Source of the DNA: Akkermansiaceae bacterium
Lineage (GTDB): Bacteria > Verrucomicrobiota > Verrucomicrobiia > Verrucomicrobiales > Akkermansiaceae
Assembly: GCA_013041925.1 (NCBI GenBank)
Contig: JABDRB010000003.1
Coordinates: 1-64,000 of the forward strand
Length of the DNA stretch: 64,000 bases
Reading direction: 5' to 3'
The notes beneath the pieces are model-generated. The model saw only the letters and a program-made list of their open reading frames with translations, was not told where the DNA came from and did not search any database. A program made the position numbers and the translations under genes. Below are positions 1 through 9,865 of the stretch, in pieces; the stretch's first letter is position 1; every line of letters starts with the position of its first letter.

Positions 1-1
1 C

Positions 2-1666
2 CCCGCAAAAAAAGCCCCCCCTAAAAAAGCCCCCGCTAAAAAAGCAGCCCCTAAAAGCCGCATCGATACGCCTGAAATTCAGGAGAAAATCCGCGAACTC
101 ATCAAGCTGGCCAAGGAGCAAGAATACCTTACCTACGACGACGTCAACGACATCCTCCCCAACGACCTCGTCGACCCCGCCGACGTTGAGGCTATCCTCG
201 ATCGCCTCCGCAAAATGGAGTTCGATGTCATCGACGCCTCCGAAGTCGACTCCTACCGCGACCGCAAAAAGGATGCTGACGATGTCAACGCGACCAAAAC
301 CGACCAAAAACTCGACATCCTCGACGACCCCGTTAGGATGTATCTCAAGCAGATGGGTCAGGTCCCACTCCTCACCCGCGAACAGGAGGTGGAAATCTCC
401 AAACGGATCGAGGACGCAGAAATCGCAGCCAATGCCGAACTTCACAAATTTGGTTTCATCGCCACCTCATACCTCGACCTCGCCGACCGACTCGGCCGCG
501 GCAAGGAACGTTTCGACCGCGTCATCCAAGACAAAAAAATCGAAAGTCGCGAGCGCTACATGCGTGCCCTGCCAAAACTTTGCGAACAAGTCCGCAACCT
601 CCATGAGGACAACGACGATATTTTCCGCAAACTTCAGGCAAAAAACCCACGGGGTAAAAAGAAACTCATCGAGAGTTTCGATAAAAACCTCACCTCCATC
701 GCACGCCTCTATAACCGTTTCTATTACAAACAAAAAGTCGTTGAGGACTTCAACGTAGGCGTCGAAGATAGCCAGAAAAAACTCTGGAAATACCAACGCA
801 AACTCAAAACCAACCCCAGCGATAAGGAGTTCGAGACCAAGGTCCGCGAAATCCAACAACTCGCATGGAATAAGGTCGAAGATTTTGCAACCACACGCTC
901 AAAACTGCGCGAACGCACACGCGAGGCCTACCAAGCCAAAACAGAAATGGTCGAAGCGAACCTACGCCTCGTCATCTCCATCGCTAAAAAATACACCAAC
1001 CGCGGACTCTCATTCCTCGACCTCATCCAAGAAGGAAACATGGGACTGATGAAGGCCGTGGAGAAATTTGAATACCGCCGCGGATACAAGTTCTCCACCT
1101 ACGCCACTTGGTGGATTCGCCAAGCCATCACTCGGTCCATTGCCGACCAAGCTCGGACCATCCGTATCCCGGTCCACATGATCGAGACCATCAACAAGCT
1201 GATGCGTGTGCAAAAACAACTCGTGCAGGAATACGGCCGCGAACCCAGCCCCGACGAAATCGCCGAGGAAATCCACCTCCCGGTTGAACGTGTCCGCGCC
1301 GTGCTCAAAATGGCCCAACAGCCTATCTCCCTGCAAGCGCCCGTTGGCGATTCAGATGACACATCATTCGGTGATTTCATCGAGGACAAAGCCGCAGAAA
1401 ACCCGATGGAGGAAGCAGGCTTCGCGATGCTCAAAGAAAAAATCGGCGATGTGCTCGACACCCTCACCGAACGCGAACGCGAAGTTCTCGAACAACGCTT
1501 CGGCCTCAAAGACGGCTACTCACGCACCCTCGAGGAAGTCGGCCGCCAATTTCAAGTCACTCGTGAACGTATCCGCCAGATCGAAGCCAAGGCACTACGG
1601 AAAATGCGCCACCCGACCCGTATCCGCAAACTGGAAGGCTTTATCGAGCTCCCCAACCTCCCTTAA
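2..1666 (+). CDS. rpoD: RNA polymerase primary sigma factor (5' end outside window)
   Basis: This is the housekeeping sigma-70 factor that directs RNA polymerase to -35/-10 promoters. The reading frame is open from base 2, so the gene starts before the window; 554 residues are visible. The first visible stretch is Lys/Ala/Pro-rich, followed by a region 1.1-like segment ([15 protein letters not shown], then [11 protein letters not shown]). Region 1.2 follows ([17 protein letters not shown]), then a non-conserved insert, region 2 ([20 protein letters not shown] and [20 protein letters not shown]) and region 4 with the -35 helix-turn-helix ([20 protein letters not shown]). An internal ATG at 215 opens an apparent 483-residue ORF, but the coding continues upstream of it, so that is not the true start. 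A strong terminator follows the stop. Confidence 0.97.
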   Translation, partial: PAKKAPPKKAPAKKAAPKSRIDTPEIQEKIRELIKLAKEQEYLTYDDVNDILPNDLVDPADVEAILDRLRKMEFDVIDASEVDSYRDRKKDADDVNATKTDQKLDILDDPVRMYLKQMGQVPLLTREQEVEISKRIEDAEIAANAELHKFGFIATSYLDLADRLGRGKERFDRVIQDKKIESRERYMRALPKLCEQVRNLHEDNDDIFRKLQAKNPRGKKKLIESFDKNLTSIARLYNRFYYKQKVVEDFNVGVEDSQKKLWKYQRKLKTNPSDKEFETKVREIQQLAWNKVEDFATTRSKLRERTREAYQAKTEMVEANLRLVISIAKKYTNRGLSFLDLIQEGNMGLMKAVEKFEYRRGYKFSTYATWWIRQAITRSIADQARTIRIPVHMIETINKLMRVQKQLVQEYGREPSPDEIAEEIHLPVERVRAVLKMAQQPISLQAPVGDSDDTSFGDFIEDKAAENPMEEAGFAMLKEKIGDVLDTLTEREREVLEQRFGLKDGYSRTLEEVGRQFQVTRERIRQIEAKALRKMRHPTRIRKLEGFIELPNLP

Positions 1667-1680
1667 AAAACATTTCTCCA

Positions 1681-1715
1681 AAAGGCGGCCGGAATATTTC
1701 CTGCCGCCTTTTTTT
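1681..1715 (+). terminator. Rho-independent terminator of rpoD
   Basis: AAAGGCGGC (1681-1689) pairs with GCCGCCTTT (1703-1711). Inside it a second short stem, GGAA/TTCC, closes a TAT loop. The hairpin is followed directly by a T run. It lies 14 bases after the rpoD stop codon. Confidence 0.9.
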
Positions 1716-1765
1716 CTTTGATCGGCATTGATCACATCCCGTATCCCCACTAAAAACCACTCTCC

Positions 1766-2518
1766 ATGAACAAAATACCCGTCCAGATTTTTGCCGATGC
1801 CCAAGCCGCAGCAGCCCAACTTGCCACCGAAACTGCCGAACTCATCCGCCATAATGACAGTTCAGCCAAAGCCACCGTGCTCGGTCTAGCCACAGGGGCT
1901 AGCCCGATCCTTTTCTATCAAGAACTCATCCGGCTTCACAACGAGCAGGGCCTCACCTTCGCCAATGTCATCACCTTTAACCTTGATGAATACGCCGGCC
2001 TCCCACCCGAACATCCAGAAAGCTACTGGTCGTTCATGCACAACAACCTTTTCGATCACATCGATATCAAACCGGAAAACATTCACCTCCCGTCCGGAAC
2101 CGTTGCCGATGCCGACATCCCAGCCCACTGCAAGCAATACGAACAGGCTATTCTCAACGCCGGCGGCATCGACCAACAAATCCTCGGCATCGGACGCACC
2201 GGACACATCGGGTTCAACGAACCTGGATCACAAAAAAATTCACGCACACGTGCCATCCAGCTCAATCGTATTACACGCGAGGACGCAGCTCCCGCATTCG
2301 GCGGCATCAATCAGGTGCCCACCGCCGCCATCACCATGGGCTGTGGCACCATCCTTGCCGCTCGCAGGATCGTGCTCATGGCTTGGGGCACAGGTAAGGC
2401 ACCCATCCTCAAAGAGGCCATCCAAGGTCCACTCAACGATGAGGTGAGTGCCTCATTCCTTCAAGAACACACGGACGCTGTCTGTTACCTCGATCAAGAA
2501 GCCGCCTCCATGCTCTAG
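1766..2518 (+). CDS. nagB: Glucosamine-6-phosphate deaminase (Bacteroides-type NagB domain)
   Basis: Converts glucosamine 6-phosphate to fructose 6-phosphate and ammonia in the cytoplasm, feeding amino sugars into glycolysis. The 250 residues form one NagB/RpiA/SugI-fold domain: phosphate loop LGLATGASP (residues 39-47), FNLDEYAGL (71-79) and GIGRTGHIGFNEP (141-153). In E. coli NagB the last motif reads NDGHIAFNEP, so the Asp is Thr here. From memory, the long Bacteroides-type proteins share the GIGRTGHIGFNEPGS form but carry an extra C-terminal domain, which is absent here. The gene stands alone between the rpoD terminator and a ThuA-like gene, with no obvious Shine-Dalgarno site. Confidence 0.9.
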   Translation: MNKIPVQIFADAQAAAAQLATETAELIRHNDSSAKATVLGLATGASPILFYQELIRLHNEQGLTFANVITFNLDEYAGLPPEHPESYWSFMHNNLFDHIDIKPENIHLPSGTVADADIPAHCKQYEQAILNAGGIDQQILGIGRTGHIGFNEPGSQKNSRTRAIQLNRITREDAAPAFGGINQVPTAAITMGCGTILAARRIVLMAWGTGKAPILKEAIQGPLNDEVSASFLQEHTDAVCYLDQEAASML

Positions 2519-2603
2519 CCCACCCGTTCATCAAAAAATTTGAAACAATCTTCGATCCTGCTCGTAAATTAAAGCCACCCCATCACCCTGTTTTTACGTC
2601 ACC

Positions 2604-3563
2604 ATGCGACTTTTCATCCAACTCACCACCCTGCTCCTGATCTTCATCTCACCCGTTCTCGCAAAGAAAAAGATCCTCTTCCTCGCGGGCCCACCTAGCC
2701 ACGGCAGTGGCGAACACGAATTCCGTGCCGGATGCATGTTACTCGCTGATGCTCTCAACGAAAGCGGACTCGAGGTCGACGCCAAGGTACACTGGTATGG
2801 CTGGCCCAAGGATGAGTCCATTTTCGATGACGTCGATGCCTGCATCATCTACGCCGATGCCGGCGGCAAACTCGGCAATAAGGTCGAATTCCTCGACAAA
2901 AAAGTCAAAGCCGGCATGGGCATCATGTTTATGCACTACGGCGTCCACCCAAGCAAAGAGGTCGGCGAAAAATACTTCAAACACTGGATCGGCGGCTACA
3001 TGGAAACAGGATGGTCCGTCAACCCCCACTGGATCGCTGAAATGACAGCACGCCAAGGACACCCAGTGGCTCATGGACTGGATCAACCCATCGTCGCATT
3101 CGACGAGTTCTACTGGAACATGCGCTTCCCCACCAAGGACGAATGCGACGGCTGCCACCCACTCGCAACCGCCATCCCCACACCAGAAAAAATTGTCCAC
3201 TACATCAACCTCTGGAATCGGCACGGCGACGACTGCTTCGGCACCGAACAAGCTCTGATGTGGTGCCGCGACCCCCAACAAACGTCAAGAGGGCGTGGTA
3301 TCGGCTTCGTCGGCGGCCACTATCACCGAAACTGGGCAATCGATGATTTCCGCAAACTCGTGCTCAACTCCATCGTCTGGCTCGCCCGCGGCGATGTCCC
3401 AAAAAACGGCGTCAGCTCAAAACCCATCACCGAGGCCATGCTCAACGTTAATCTCGACCGATCCAAAAAAGACAAACGCGTCAAACTCCCAACGGATGCT
3501 CTCCTCCAACAAAAGCCGATGCAACGCCCCGACTTGTCCCAAAGAAAAAAAGGACGTCGATAA
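2604..3563 (+). CDS. Exported ThuA-like domain protein
   Basis: Secreted protein of 319 residues with a clear signal peptide (MRLFIQLTTLLLIFISPVLA, then KKK). The mature part begins KILFLAGPPSHGSGEHEF, the typical first strand and loop of the ThuA-like, class-I glutamine-amidotransferase-fold domain. Later segments GIMFMHYGVH and GRGIGFVGGHYHRNW also fit. ThuA was first linked to trehalose and related disaccharide use. Exported copies are very common in Verrucomicrobiota and Planctomycetota and usually have no known substrate. The C-terminus is Lys/Arg-rich and not part of the domain. It converges with the TonB-dependent receptor gene across a 63-base gap. The exact reaction is unknown. Confidence 0.82.
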   Translation: MRLFIQLTTLLLIFISPVLAKKKILFLAGPPSHGSGEHEFRAGCMLLADALNESGLEVDAKVHWYGWPKDESIFDDVDACIIYADAGGKLGNKVEFLDKKVKAGMGIMFMHYGVHPSKEVGEKYFKHWIGGYMETGWSVNPHWIAEMTARQGHPVAHGLDQPIVAFDEFYWNMRFPTKDECDGCHPLATAIPTPEKIVHYINLWNRHGDDCFGTEQALMWCRDPQQTSRGRGIGFVGGHYHRNWAIDDFRKLVLNSIVWLARGDVPKNGVSSKPITEAMLNVNLDRSKKDKRVKLPTDALLQQKPMQRPDLSQRKKGRR

Positions 3564-3626
3564 AAACACCGCGCGAGGTGTGCGCCCCCCCAAGAGTTCC
3601 CCCCCAAAGAGGCGAACGAGTTACTG

Positions 3627-5705
3627 TTAAAACGTCAGCTTGGCTCCGAGAATCGCGTTGATCCCCGCTTCATTTTGTCCCGATCCATGTATCCGATAAT
3701 CTTCATCGGTCAGGTTTTCTAAACCCAGTGTGAGCAATAAATCATCCGTCGCCTGCCAACCGGCATAAAGCGAGGCAATCACATACATAGGGGTGCCACC
3801 CGAAGGGATACGTTGCGTGTCTCCTTGGTCACGGGCGGAAAGCTTGTCCGCTTTTGCAGCTGCAGTCACGCGCCCTTCAATCCAGAAAGTCTCATCGGGG
3901 TGTGTCCAACGCAGAGCCATCGATCCCATCAACGGAGCGAGTCGGGAAATATAATCTTCCGTGCGTGGGCCTCCGATAAAGCTACTGGAGCGGGTGTCCC
4001 CCTCCTGCCATGATGCCTGCCCGAGTAATCGCCAGCGATCGTTCACATCCCAGATCGCCTCAGCTTCTACACCATAAACTTGTCCATCCTGACCATTGGT
4101 TGTCACCTGCGTCTTGCTACCCGCCGCAATAGGGACCCCCATAATCACACTCTCGATATCCGTCCAATAAGCCGAAACCGCAAGGCTCACATGATCCACC
4201 TCGTATCGCACCCCCATTTCATAGCTCAGAAATTTCTCTGGATCCAGATCAAGTGACCCCAACGAGGAGAGCCCAGATCGCGTTGTCAAATTTCCACTGA
4301 GGTCGTTTAAATTGGGTGCCCGAAACCCTTGGGAAATACCAGCGTAGATGTTCCAGCAATCGTTAAGGTCATAGAGAGCCCGACCACTCACAACCCAGTT
4401 TCTCCATTGTTTATCCGTAGATAAATCCGCGTCCAGCGTGGTGTCGTAATTCTTGCCAAGATACGCATCCGCATAGGTATAACGAATCCCTAACGATGTC
4501 TCCAACTTCGGCAAACGTGCGATTGGGTTCCACTTGTATTGCGCATAGAGGCCTAATAAATCGTAAGCCGAATCGTCTGCGACCGGCCGCTGACTCCGAG
4601 GATCTTTGCCAGTGCGTGTCCCCGATGCATTGACATCATCATGATAGTAATCGAGCCCATACAGAAGGGATCCCGCCCCGAGGTCCGACTCCATTTGCAA
4701 ACCTAGTCCCCACGTCTCCACATCGATGCTCTGCGTGCGGATATCGGTCAGGCTTCTATCCTGAAACTGGGAATCTTGAGACTTCTGGTAGGACAAGGTC
4801 GCCGACCAATTTTTCAACCACCCCACACCTTCCCCACCCGCAAGTTTTAGGTAAGTCAGGGATCGTTCCTGATCGTAGACACGGGCATTGTATTTCCCAG
4901 GGGTCGCCACATGCCCATCATGTCTCCAGCCTGGGTTGAAAATCGTCGAGTGCCAACGCCAGACGCCATCCTGATCGATGGATTGGTGCGCCAGCGTCAT
5001 AGTCGTGTCCGAGGAAACCGCATAGTCGAAACGGAAATCCATATCCAGCTCGTCATAGCCCGTGTTTTTCATGTGTCCCACGGCCGAGTCCTTGATGTCG
5101 CCAAAATCTTTGGAGGTGATTCCGAGTAAAATCCCCCACTTCCCACCTTGACCAAACGCACTTTCTATACGCCCCACTTGGCTGCGGCTATTGGTATCAA
5201 AACGGTAACTTAAGCTATGGTCAGCAAACCATCCCACATCATACTCGTTGAAATTGGACGAGCGAGTCAGCGTATTCAGTGTGCCACCAATGGCATCGGA
5301 CCCGTAAAGCACCGACCCCTGACCTTTGACCAACTCGAGGCGCTCGATGGCCTGACTATCAACCGTATTCCAATACTGCACCGGTCCACTGCGGAAGGTT
5401 GCATTATTAATCCGGATACCATCGACCAATAAAAGGTTTTGCCGTCCCGTAAATCCACGGATATAGGGTGAGCCGTGACCATGGGTCGTCTTTTGAATCA
5501 TCACTCCCGGCGTATTTTTTATCGCTTCTGGCAATGTTCGGATCGCCCCGTCTAAAAGTTCATCTTCTCCGATCACAGCCACACTGTATGGCGTGTTTTT
5601 AATCAGTTCTTCAGTCCGGTTGGCCGAAATCACCGTTTCGGGAAGCTGATCCGCCATCAAGGAAAATGAACCGGCTGTAAATGCAATAACGATCGTCGAT
5701 TTCAT
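3627..5705 (-). CDS. TonB-dependent outer-membrane receptor
   Basis: Outer-membrane beta-barrel transporter of 692 residues. A short signal peptide (MKSTIVIAFTAGSFSLMADQ) is followed by a TonB-box-like segment (ETVISANRTEE). The plug domain includes IRTLPEAIKNTPGVMIQ, SPYIRGFTGRQNLLLVDGIR and IERLELVKGQGSVLYGSDAI. The barrel ends in Phe (GAKLTF), as expected for BAM-dependent insertion. It resembles the BtuB/CirA/heme-siderophore receptor group, but I cannot assign a ligand from sequence alone. No ABC transporter or TonB/ExbBD gene lies next to it. It is the last gene of a minus-strand run after the DUF971 gene (gap 52 bases), so it may be co-transcribed with genes of unrelated function. Confidence 0.9.
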   Translation of the reverse strand: MKSTIVIAFTAGSFSLMADQLPETVISANRTEELIKNTPYSVAVIGEDELLDGAIRTLPEAIKNTPGVMIQKTTHGHGSPYIRGFTGRQNLLLVDGIRINNATFRSGPVQYWNTVDSQAIERLELVKGQGSVLYGSDAIGGTLNTLTRSSNFNEYDVGWFADHSLSYRFDTNSRSQVGRIESAFGQGGKWGILLGITSKDFGDIKDSAVGHMKNTGYDELDMDFRFDYAVSSDTTMTLAHQSIDQDGVWRWHSTIFNPGWRHDGHVATPGKYNARVYDQERSLTYLKLAGGEGVGWLKNWSATLSYQKSQDSQFQDRSLTDIRTQSIDVETWGLGLQMESDLGAGSLLYGLDYYHDDVNASGTRTGKDPRSQRPVADDSAYDLLGLYAQYKWNPIARLPKLETSLGIRYTYADAYLGKNYDTTLDADLSTDKQWRNWVVSGRALYDLNDCWNIYAGISQGFRAPNLNDLSGNLTTRSGLSSLGSLDLDPEKFLSYEMGVRYEVDHVSLAVSAYWTDIESVIMGVPIAAGSKTQVTTNGQDGQVYGVEAEAIWDVNDRWRLLGQASWQEGDTRSSSFIGGPRTEDYISRLAPLMGSMALRWTHPDETFWIEGRVTAAAKADKLSARDQGDTQRIPSGGTPMYVIASLYAGWQATDDLLLTLGLENLTDEDYRIHGSGQNEAGINAILGAKLTF

Positions 5706-5757
5706 GGTCTAGTTATACGTTTTTACCAATGGGTATCTTAGCATCAATTTGCCTTGG

Positions 5758-6060
5758 TTATTGTCCGAGCTCACGAAGTAATTCAAACGTGTAAATCCCA
5801 GAGCTGTGACCGTCCGCCCATGTCACCTGCAGCGCGTACCCCCCCACTTGCTGCATCCGCAGCGCCTGAAAACTTCGGTCGGTGTAGGTCACCGTCGGTT
5901 TAACAACAAATCCCATGGCATCGGGCTCACCCTGGCAAACAGCACACGGGCATGACTGCCTAAGCTCTTTAAGGCCGATATAGCTCTCATCCCCATCACC
6001 CCAAGCCAGCGCAAGCTGGTCCCCGATAACAACACTCTGCGTCAATGTAATAGCTGGCAT
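5758..6060 (-). CDS. DUF971 (GBBH-like N-terminal domain) protein
   Basis: Small cytoplasmic protein of 100 residues consisting only of a DUF971/gamma-butyrobetaine-hydroxylase N-terminal-like domain. The diagnostic stretch is LKELRQSCPCAVCQGE, with a CPCAVC cysteine cluster likely to bind a metal. It continues with ALRMQQVGGYALQVTWADGH and SGIYTFELLREL. Single-domain members are widespread, and some are encoded near iron-sulfur or Mrp-type genes, but the function is not settled. It sits 33 bases after yggS and 52 bases before the TonB receptor, all on the minus strand. Confidence 0.85.
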   Translation of the reverse strand: MPAITLTQSVVIGDQLALAWGDGDESYIGLKELRQSCPCAVCQGEPDAMGFVVKPTVTYTDRSFQALRMQQVGGYALQVTWADGHSSGIYTFELLRELGQ

Positions 6061-6093
6061 ACAATTATAAATACATCATTCAAATTTTACCGG

Positions 6094-6798
6094 TCAGGTG
6101 TAATCTCTTTGGCCAAAAATGGCCGAGCCCACACGGACGATCGTCGATCCTTCTTCAATCGCCACCTCAAAGTCCCCACTCATCCCCATGCTCAGACCTG
6201 GAAATAACACCCCAGCACGCACTTCAAGATCATCTCGTAACTCACGCAGTTGGGCAAACCACGGCCGAGCATCTTCAGGCGTCGTCGCAGCAGGAGGAAT
6301 ACACATCAAACCGATGATCGATACGTTCTCAAGCGACAATAAATCATCCAGATCACGGCGTAATGCGTCAGCTGCATATCCGTTTTTACGCTCCTCCCCC
6401 GCCAAATCCACCTGAAGATAAACGTTCGGTTTCTTACCGAGCTCACCTGCAATGTTCGAGGTGTAACGGGCCAGCTTGATCGAGTCGATACTGTGCAAGG
6501 TATCAAACAAGCCAAGTGCCTTACGCACCTTGTTGCGCTGAAGGTGCCCAATCAAATGCCAGTGGAGATCCTCTGTCACCATGGATGACAATGCAGGGAT
6601 TTTCCCCGCCGCTTCCTGCACCTTGTTTTCACCAAAGCATAGATGCCCAGCAGAAACCACCTCGGCAACTTTTGCCGCTGGCCACGTCTTGGAGACAACA
6701 AGCAACTCACAGGCATCGTCAGCACGTCCCGACCTCGCAGCCGCGCGGCCCATCAGCCGTCTGACTTCCAGCAATCTTTCCGAAGCACCATTAAACAT
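6094..6798 (-). CDS. YggS/PROSC-family pyridoxal-phosphate homeostasis protein
   Basis: Cytoplasmic PLP-binding protein of 234 residues with an alanine-racemase-like barrel fold. Family members buffer free PLP rather than catalyse a known reaction. The likely PLP lysine is K37 in VVSKTWP, followed by LCFGENKVQEA, WHLIGHLQRNK, LHSIDS and the closing phosphate-binding part LSMGMSGDFEVAI with VRVGSAIFG. The length is normal. It lies 27 bases after the protease gene and 33 bases before the DUF971 gene, pointing to one operon. pdxJ, the other vitamin B6 gene in the window, is far away at 46 kb. Confidence 0.93.
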   Translation of the reverse strand: MFNGASERLLEVRRLMGRAAARSGRADDACELLVVSKTWPAAKVAEVVSAGHLCFGENKVQEAAGKIPALSSMVTEDLHWHLIGHLQRNKVRKALGLFDTLHSIDSIKLARYTSNIAGELGKKPNVYLQVDLAGEERKNGYAADALRRDLDDLLSLENVSIIGLMCIPPAATTPEDARPWFAQLRELRDDLEVRAGVLFPGLSMGMSGDFEVAIEEGSTIVRVGSAIFGQRDYT

Positions 6799-6825
6799 GA
6801 CGAAATCGACAAGTGGGAACGATGA

Positions 6826-9081
6826 CTACCCCTTATTATTCTGCAACGCACCCGCCATGCGGGCCCGCTCAGTCGCTTCCACCAAATCAGCAAGGATGCT
6901 GATGCCCTCTCGCTTAATAGGATCAAGCGAACTCGGCCAGTCCGGCGTATCATCAAGGTCAGCAATACCATCTTTAGCTTGGCGCATATAACTCTCCTTA
7001 TCCTTATCGCGATCCATCTCAATCAACTCAGGAAGCTTAATATCAGCCAGATTCAAGCGAAAGAAACGGAAAACTTTCTTGTCGTCATCGACAAGTTGAC
7101 CAAATCGTTTACGGCGCTCCGCATTACGCGCATTGTTCCGCTCCTCGGCCCGAGCAATTTCTTTTTTACGCTCTTCCTTATTGAGGGAAATCGAGTTTTT
7201 CTTTCGCCGTTCGATCATACGTTTAGCATCCTCTGTCACATATTGAAAATCTTGTGACCGGCTAATCCGTGCGAGACTTTTCTCCTTCAGGGTGGGCAGA
7301 AATAGGTTACCTCGGTTCAACTCACGGAAACCAGGGGCACGGCGGATATTGTCGTGAGCCAACGCATAATCCAGGTATTTTTCCCCCACTTCAAAGGCAT
7401 CCAACAACGAGGGAAGGACAATGTCCGATTCCACCCCCTTGAGCTGGGTCGTGCTTCCCGCAACGCGATAAAACTTTTGAATTGTCGGCTTGAGCACGCC
7501 CGCCCGTCGCGCATCCGTCATAAAGGGCATCATCTTGCGGATTTCCATCGGCTGCTGCACCGTGCCCTTTCCAAAAGTGGATGTATCCCCCACAACAACG
7601 GCACGGTTATAATCCTGCAGCGCACCCGCAAGAATCTCACTGGCTGACGCACTCGTCTTGTCAATCAATACCACCATCGGCCCATTGTAAATTGGGTTGT
7701 GGTGTGACGAATCCTTCACTTCCACTCGACCTAAATGATTTTTCACCTGCACCACGGGGCCACGACCTGTGAAAAAACCCGTCATGCGGCGAACCTCCTC
7801 AAGCGACCCTCCACCATTGCCGCGGAGATCCATGATAACCCCCTCCACCTTCTCCGCCTTGAGGCGCATAACCAACTTCTCAACATCAATCGAACAGCGG
7901 GTTTTCCAACTTTTAAAGTCCGCGTAAAACGCTGGCAGCGTGATGAATCCTAATCGACGTTTCACCCCGTCCGGACGAACCATCTCGATCACTTCTGCCT
8001 TGGCTAACTCATCCTTAAGCTCGACCTTGCCACGCTTGATCACGATCAATTTGATTTCCCCAGGTGCTCCACCAGCTGGCTCCACTTTTAATCGAACCTC
8101 AACCCCCTCTTTCCCGCGGATCATGTCCACCACACGATCAAGCTTTTCAAACATGATGTCCACCATCGCATCTTCCGTCCCCGCATTGGTATGATCCACA
8201 CCCACAATCCGATCATTGAGCTTCAGATCTCCCCCTTTGTCAGCGGGTCCACCCACAACAATCCCCGTGATCTTGGTTGCCCCGTCGTCCTCAGCTTGAA
8301 GCAATGCGCCTATACCTACCAACGAGTTCTGCATGCCTGACATAAAACGCTCCATTTCCGACATACTGAAATAATCCGTGTGCGGATCGTAACTCTTGGA
8401 AATCGAACTAAAAAAACCATCAGCGATGTCTTCCTCGGTGGCCGTATTAATTTCCTGCAAGATGCGCTTAAACCTGAACGAAATCATTTCACCCGGTGCC
8501 TTCTTATCTTCCAATGGATCCACCTTCCCCTGCTTGACCGCCAAATCATGAACACTCTCTCGTCGCAGAATCTCGCTGAGTAACGCCTGCTCAACCTGAT
8601 CTCGCCACAATTGTTTCGCAGCTTCTTCACTCACAGGCCAGTTCGCATCCTTGCGACTAAGCATGACACTCCGCCCACTCTCAAATTGAAAATCCGCCCC
8701 ATGTGCCAGCAAACCCTGCGCGTATTTGATGTGAGCATTCGCACGGACACGGTAAACTTGATAAATTTCAGTCGCAGCCGCCATCGACTCCCCATCGAGC
8801 AACAGCTGATGCATATTCTTGCCGTATTTATGACGAAACATCTCTACATCCGAGCTGAGAAAATACCTTTTATTGCCATCCAGATGCTTAATATAAGAAT
8901 CAAAAAACTTGGTTCCTAGCTTTTCGTTAAAGGCATACCGCTCATAATGACTGTTGCGCAGCATGATAACCATCTGCTTGCCTACCTCATTGTAGTCCGT
9001 CTTCGCCCCCACACAGGAAACGGCCGTGGTCGCGACGAAAAAAATGCTAGCGAAAATTTTGAGGAGGGATGGTTGCTTCAT
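6826..9081 (-). CDS. Tail-specific (C-terminal processing) protease, S41 family
   Basis: Periplasmic serine protease of the Prc/Tsp type, about 751 residues. I place the start at the ATG at 9081: the protein then begins MKQPSLLKIFASIFFVATTA followed by VSC, a signal peptide and possible lipobox. The longer frame from 9150 adds 23 unlikely residues. Order of parts: N-terminal helical domain, PDZ domain (NSLVGIGALLQAEDDG, VVGGPADKGGDLKLNDRIVG), S41 catalytic core with nucleophile in SASASEILAGAL (about residue 480) and general-base Lys in TFGKGTVQ (about 504), then a charged C-terminal domain like that of Tsp. It probably trims envelope proteins. It is the first gene of the protease-yggS-DUF971-receptor run. 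Confidence 0.93.
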   Translation of the reverse strand: MKQPSLLKIFASIFFVATTAVSCVGAKTDYNEVGKQMVIMLRNSHYERYAFNEKLGTKFFDSYIKHLDGNKRYFLSSDVEMFRHKYGKNMHQLLLDGESMAAATEIYQVYRVRANAHIKYAQGLLAHGADFQFESGRSVMLSRKDANWPVSEEAAKQLWRDQVEQALLSEILRRESVHDLAVKQGKVDPLEDKKAPGEMISFRFKRILQEINTATEEDIADGFFSSISKSYDPHTDYFSMSEMERFMSGMQNSLVGIGALLQAEDDGATKITGIVVGGPADKGGDLKLNDRIVGVDHTNAGTEDAMVDIMFEKLDRVVDMIRGKEGVEVRLKVEPAGGAPGEIKLIVIKRGKVELKDELAKAEVIEMVRPDGVKRRLGFITLPAFYADFKSWKTRCSIDVEKLVMRLKAEKVEGVIMDLRGNGGGSLEEVRRMTGFFTGRGPVVQVKNHLGRVEVKDSSHHNPIYNGPMVVLIDKTSASASEILAGALQDYNRAVVVGDTSTFGKGTVQQPMEIRKMMPFMTDARRAGVLKPTIQKFYRVAGSTTQLKGVESDIVLPSLLDAFEVGEKYLDYALAHDNIRRAPGFRELNRGNLFLPTLKEKSLARISRSQDFQYVTEDAKRMIERRKKNSISLNKEERKKEIARAEERNNARNAERRKRFGQLVDDDKKVFRFFRLNLADIKLPELIEMDRDKDKESYMRQAKDGIADLDDTPDWPSSLDPIKREGISILADLVEATERARMAGALQNNKG

Positions 9082-9361
9082 AGGTAAGAGTGGCTGGGTG
9101 ATGCGCGGGGTTACGCCGAGGGCATATTGCTCTAGGCAGACTCGCCCCAATACGCCCCGTTGTCTATCCCTTTCCCCCTATTTTTCAATCTCTTTACCAT
9201 ATCCCCCCTCTCCTCTCCTACTCTAGGACCCCGCTCAACACCGAATCAACCAAGCCCCACCCTATCCAAGATCAATCCACCATCACCATGCCCCCTCAAT
9301 CCAGTCCATTTTACAAAACACAAGGACTCGACAGAACCACCAAAACTGCTAAACCCATCGC

Positions 9362-9823
9362 ATGAATAACGCTGACATTACCTTCGGCTCCCGTAACGAT
9401 AAAAAAATCGTCGAGGAAAAACCCGTCTTCGCCCCGAAATTTGACTCCGATGGACTCATCCCTGCCATGGCCATGGATGCCACCACCAAGGAACCCCTCA
9501 TGCTCGCCTACATGAACAAGCAGTCACTCAAAATGACCCTCTCTCTCGGCGAAGCCGTTTACTACTCACGCAGCCGACAAGAAATCTGGCACAAAGGTGC
9601 CACATCAGGCCATGTCCAAAAAATCCGCGACATCCGCACCGATTGCGATCAGGACGCCCTCATCCTCTACGTGGATCAAATTGGCGCCGGAGCCTGCCAC
9701 ACAGGCAGAAGCACCTGCTTTTATCGTTCCGTCGACCTCGAAGAAGGCAAAAACCCAGCAGCTCTCAAATTCACCGAAACCGACCTCACCTTCGACCCGA
9801 CATCCGTTTACGGAAACAAATAA
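9362..9823 (+). CDS. hisI: Phosphoribosyl-AMP cyclohydrolase
   Basis: Third step of histidine biosynthesis, opening the adenine ring of phosphoribosyl-AMP. The 153 residues hold one HisI domain: YYSRSRQEIWHKGATSGHVQ (residues 67-86), DCDQDALILYVDQIGAGACHTG and STCFYR. The three zinc cysteines are C95, C112 and C119, and Asp residues beside C95 fit the metal site. There is no fused HisE (PR-ATP pyrophosphatase) domain and no other his gene in the window. Divergent from the protease gene over a 280-base gap in which I see no clear regulatory element. Confidence 0.95.
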   Translation: MNNADITFGSRNDKKIVEEKPVFAPKFDSDGLIPAMAMDATTKEPLMLAYMNKQSLKMTLSLGEAVYYSRSRQEIWHKGATSGHVQKIRDIRTDCDQDALILYVDQIGAGACHTGRSTCFYRSVDLEEGKNPAALKFTETDLTFDPTSVYGNK

Positions 9824-9865
9824 CGCCGGCGCCCCTCAAACACTCCGCATCCTCACTCAGGCACC

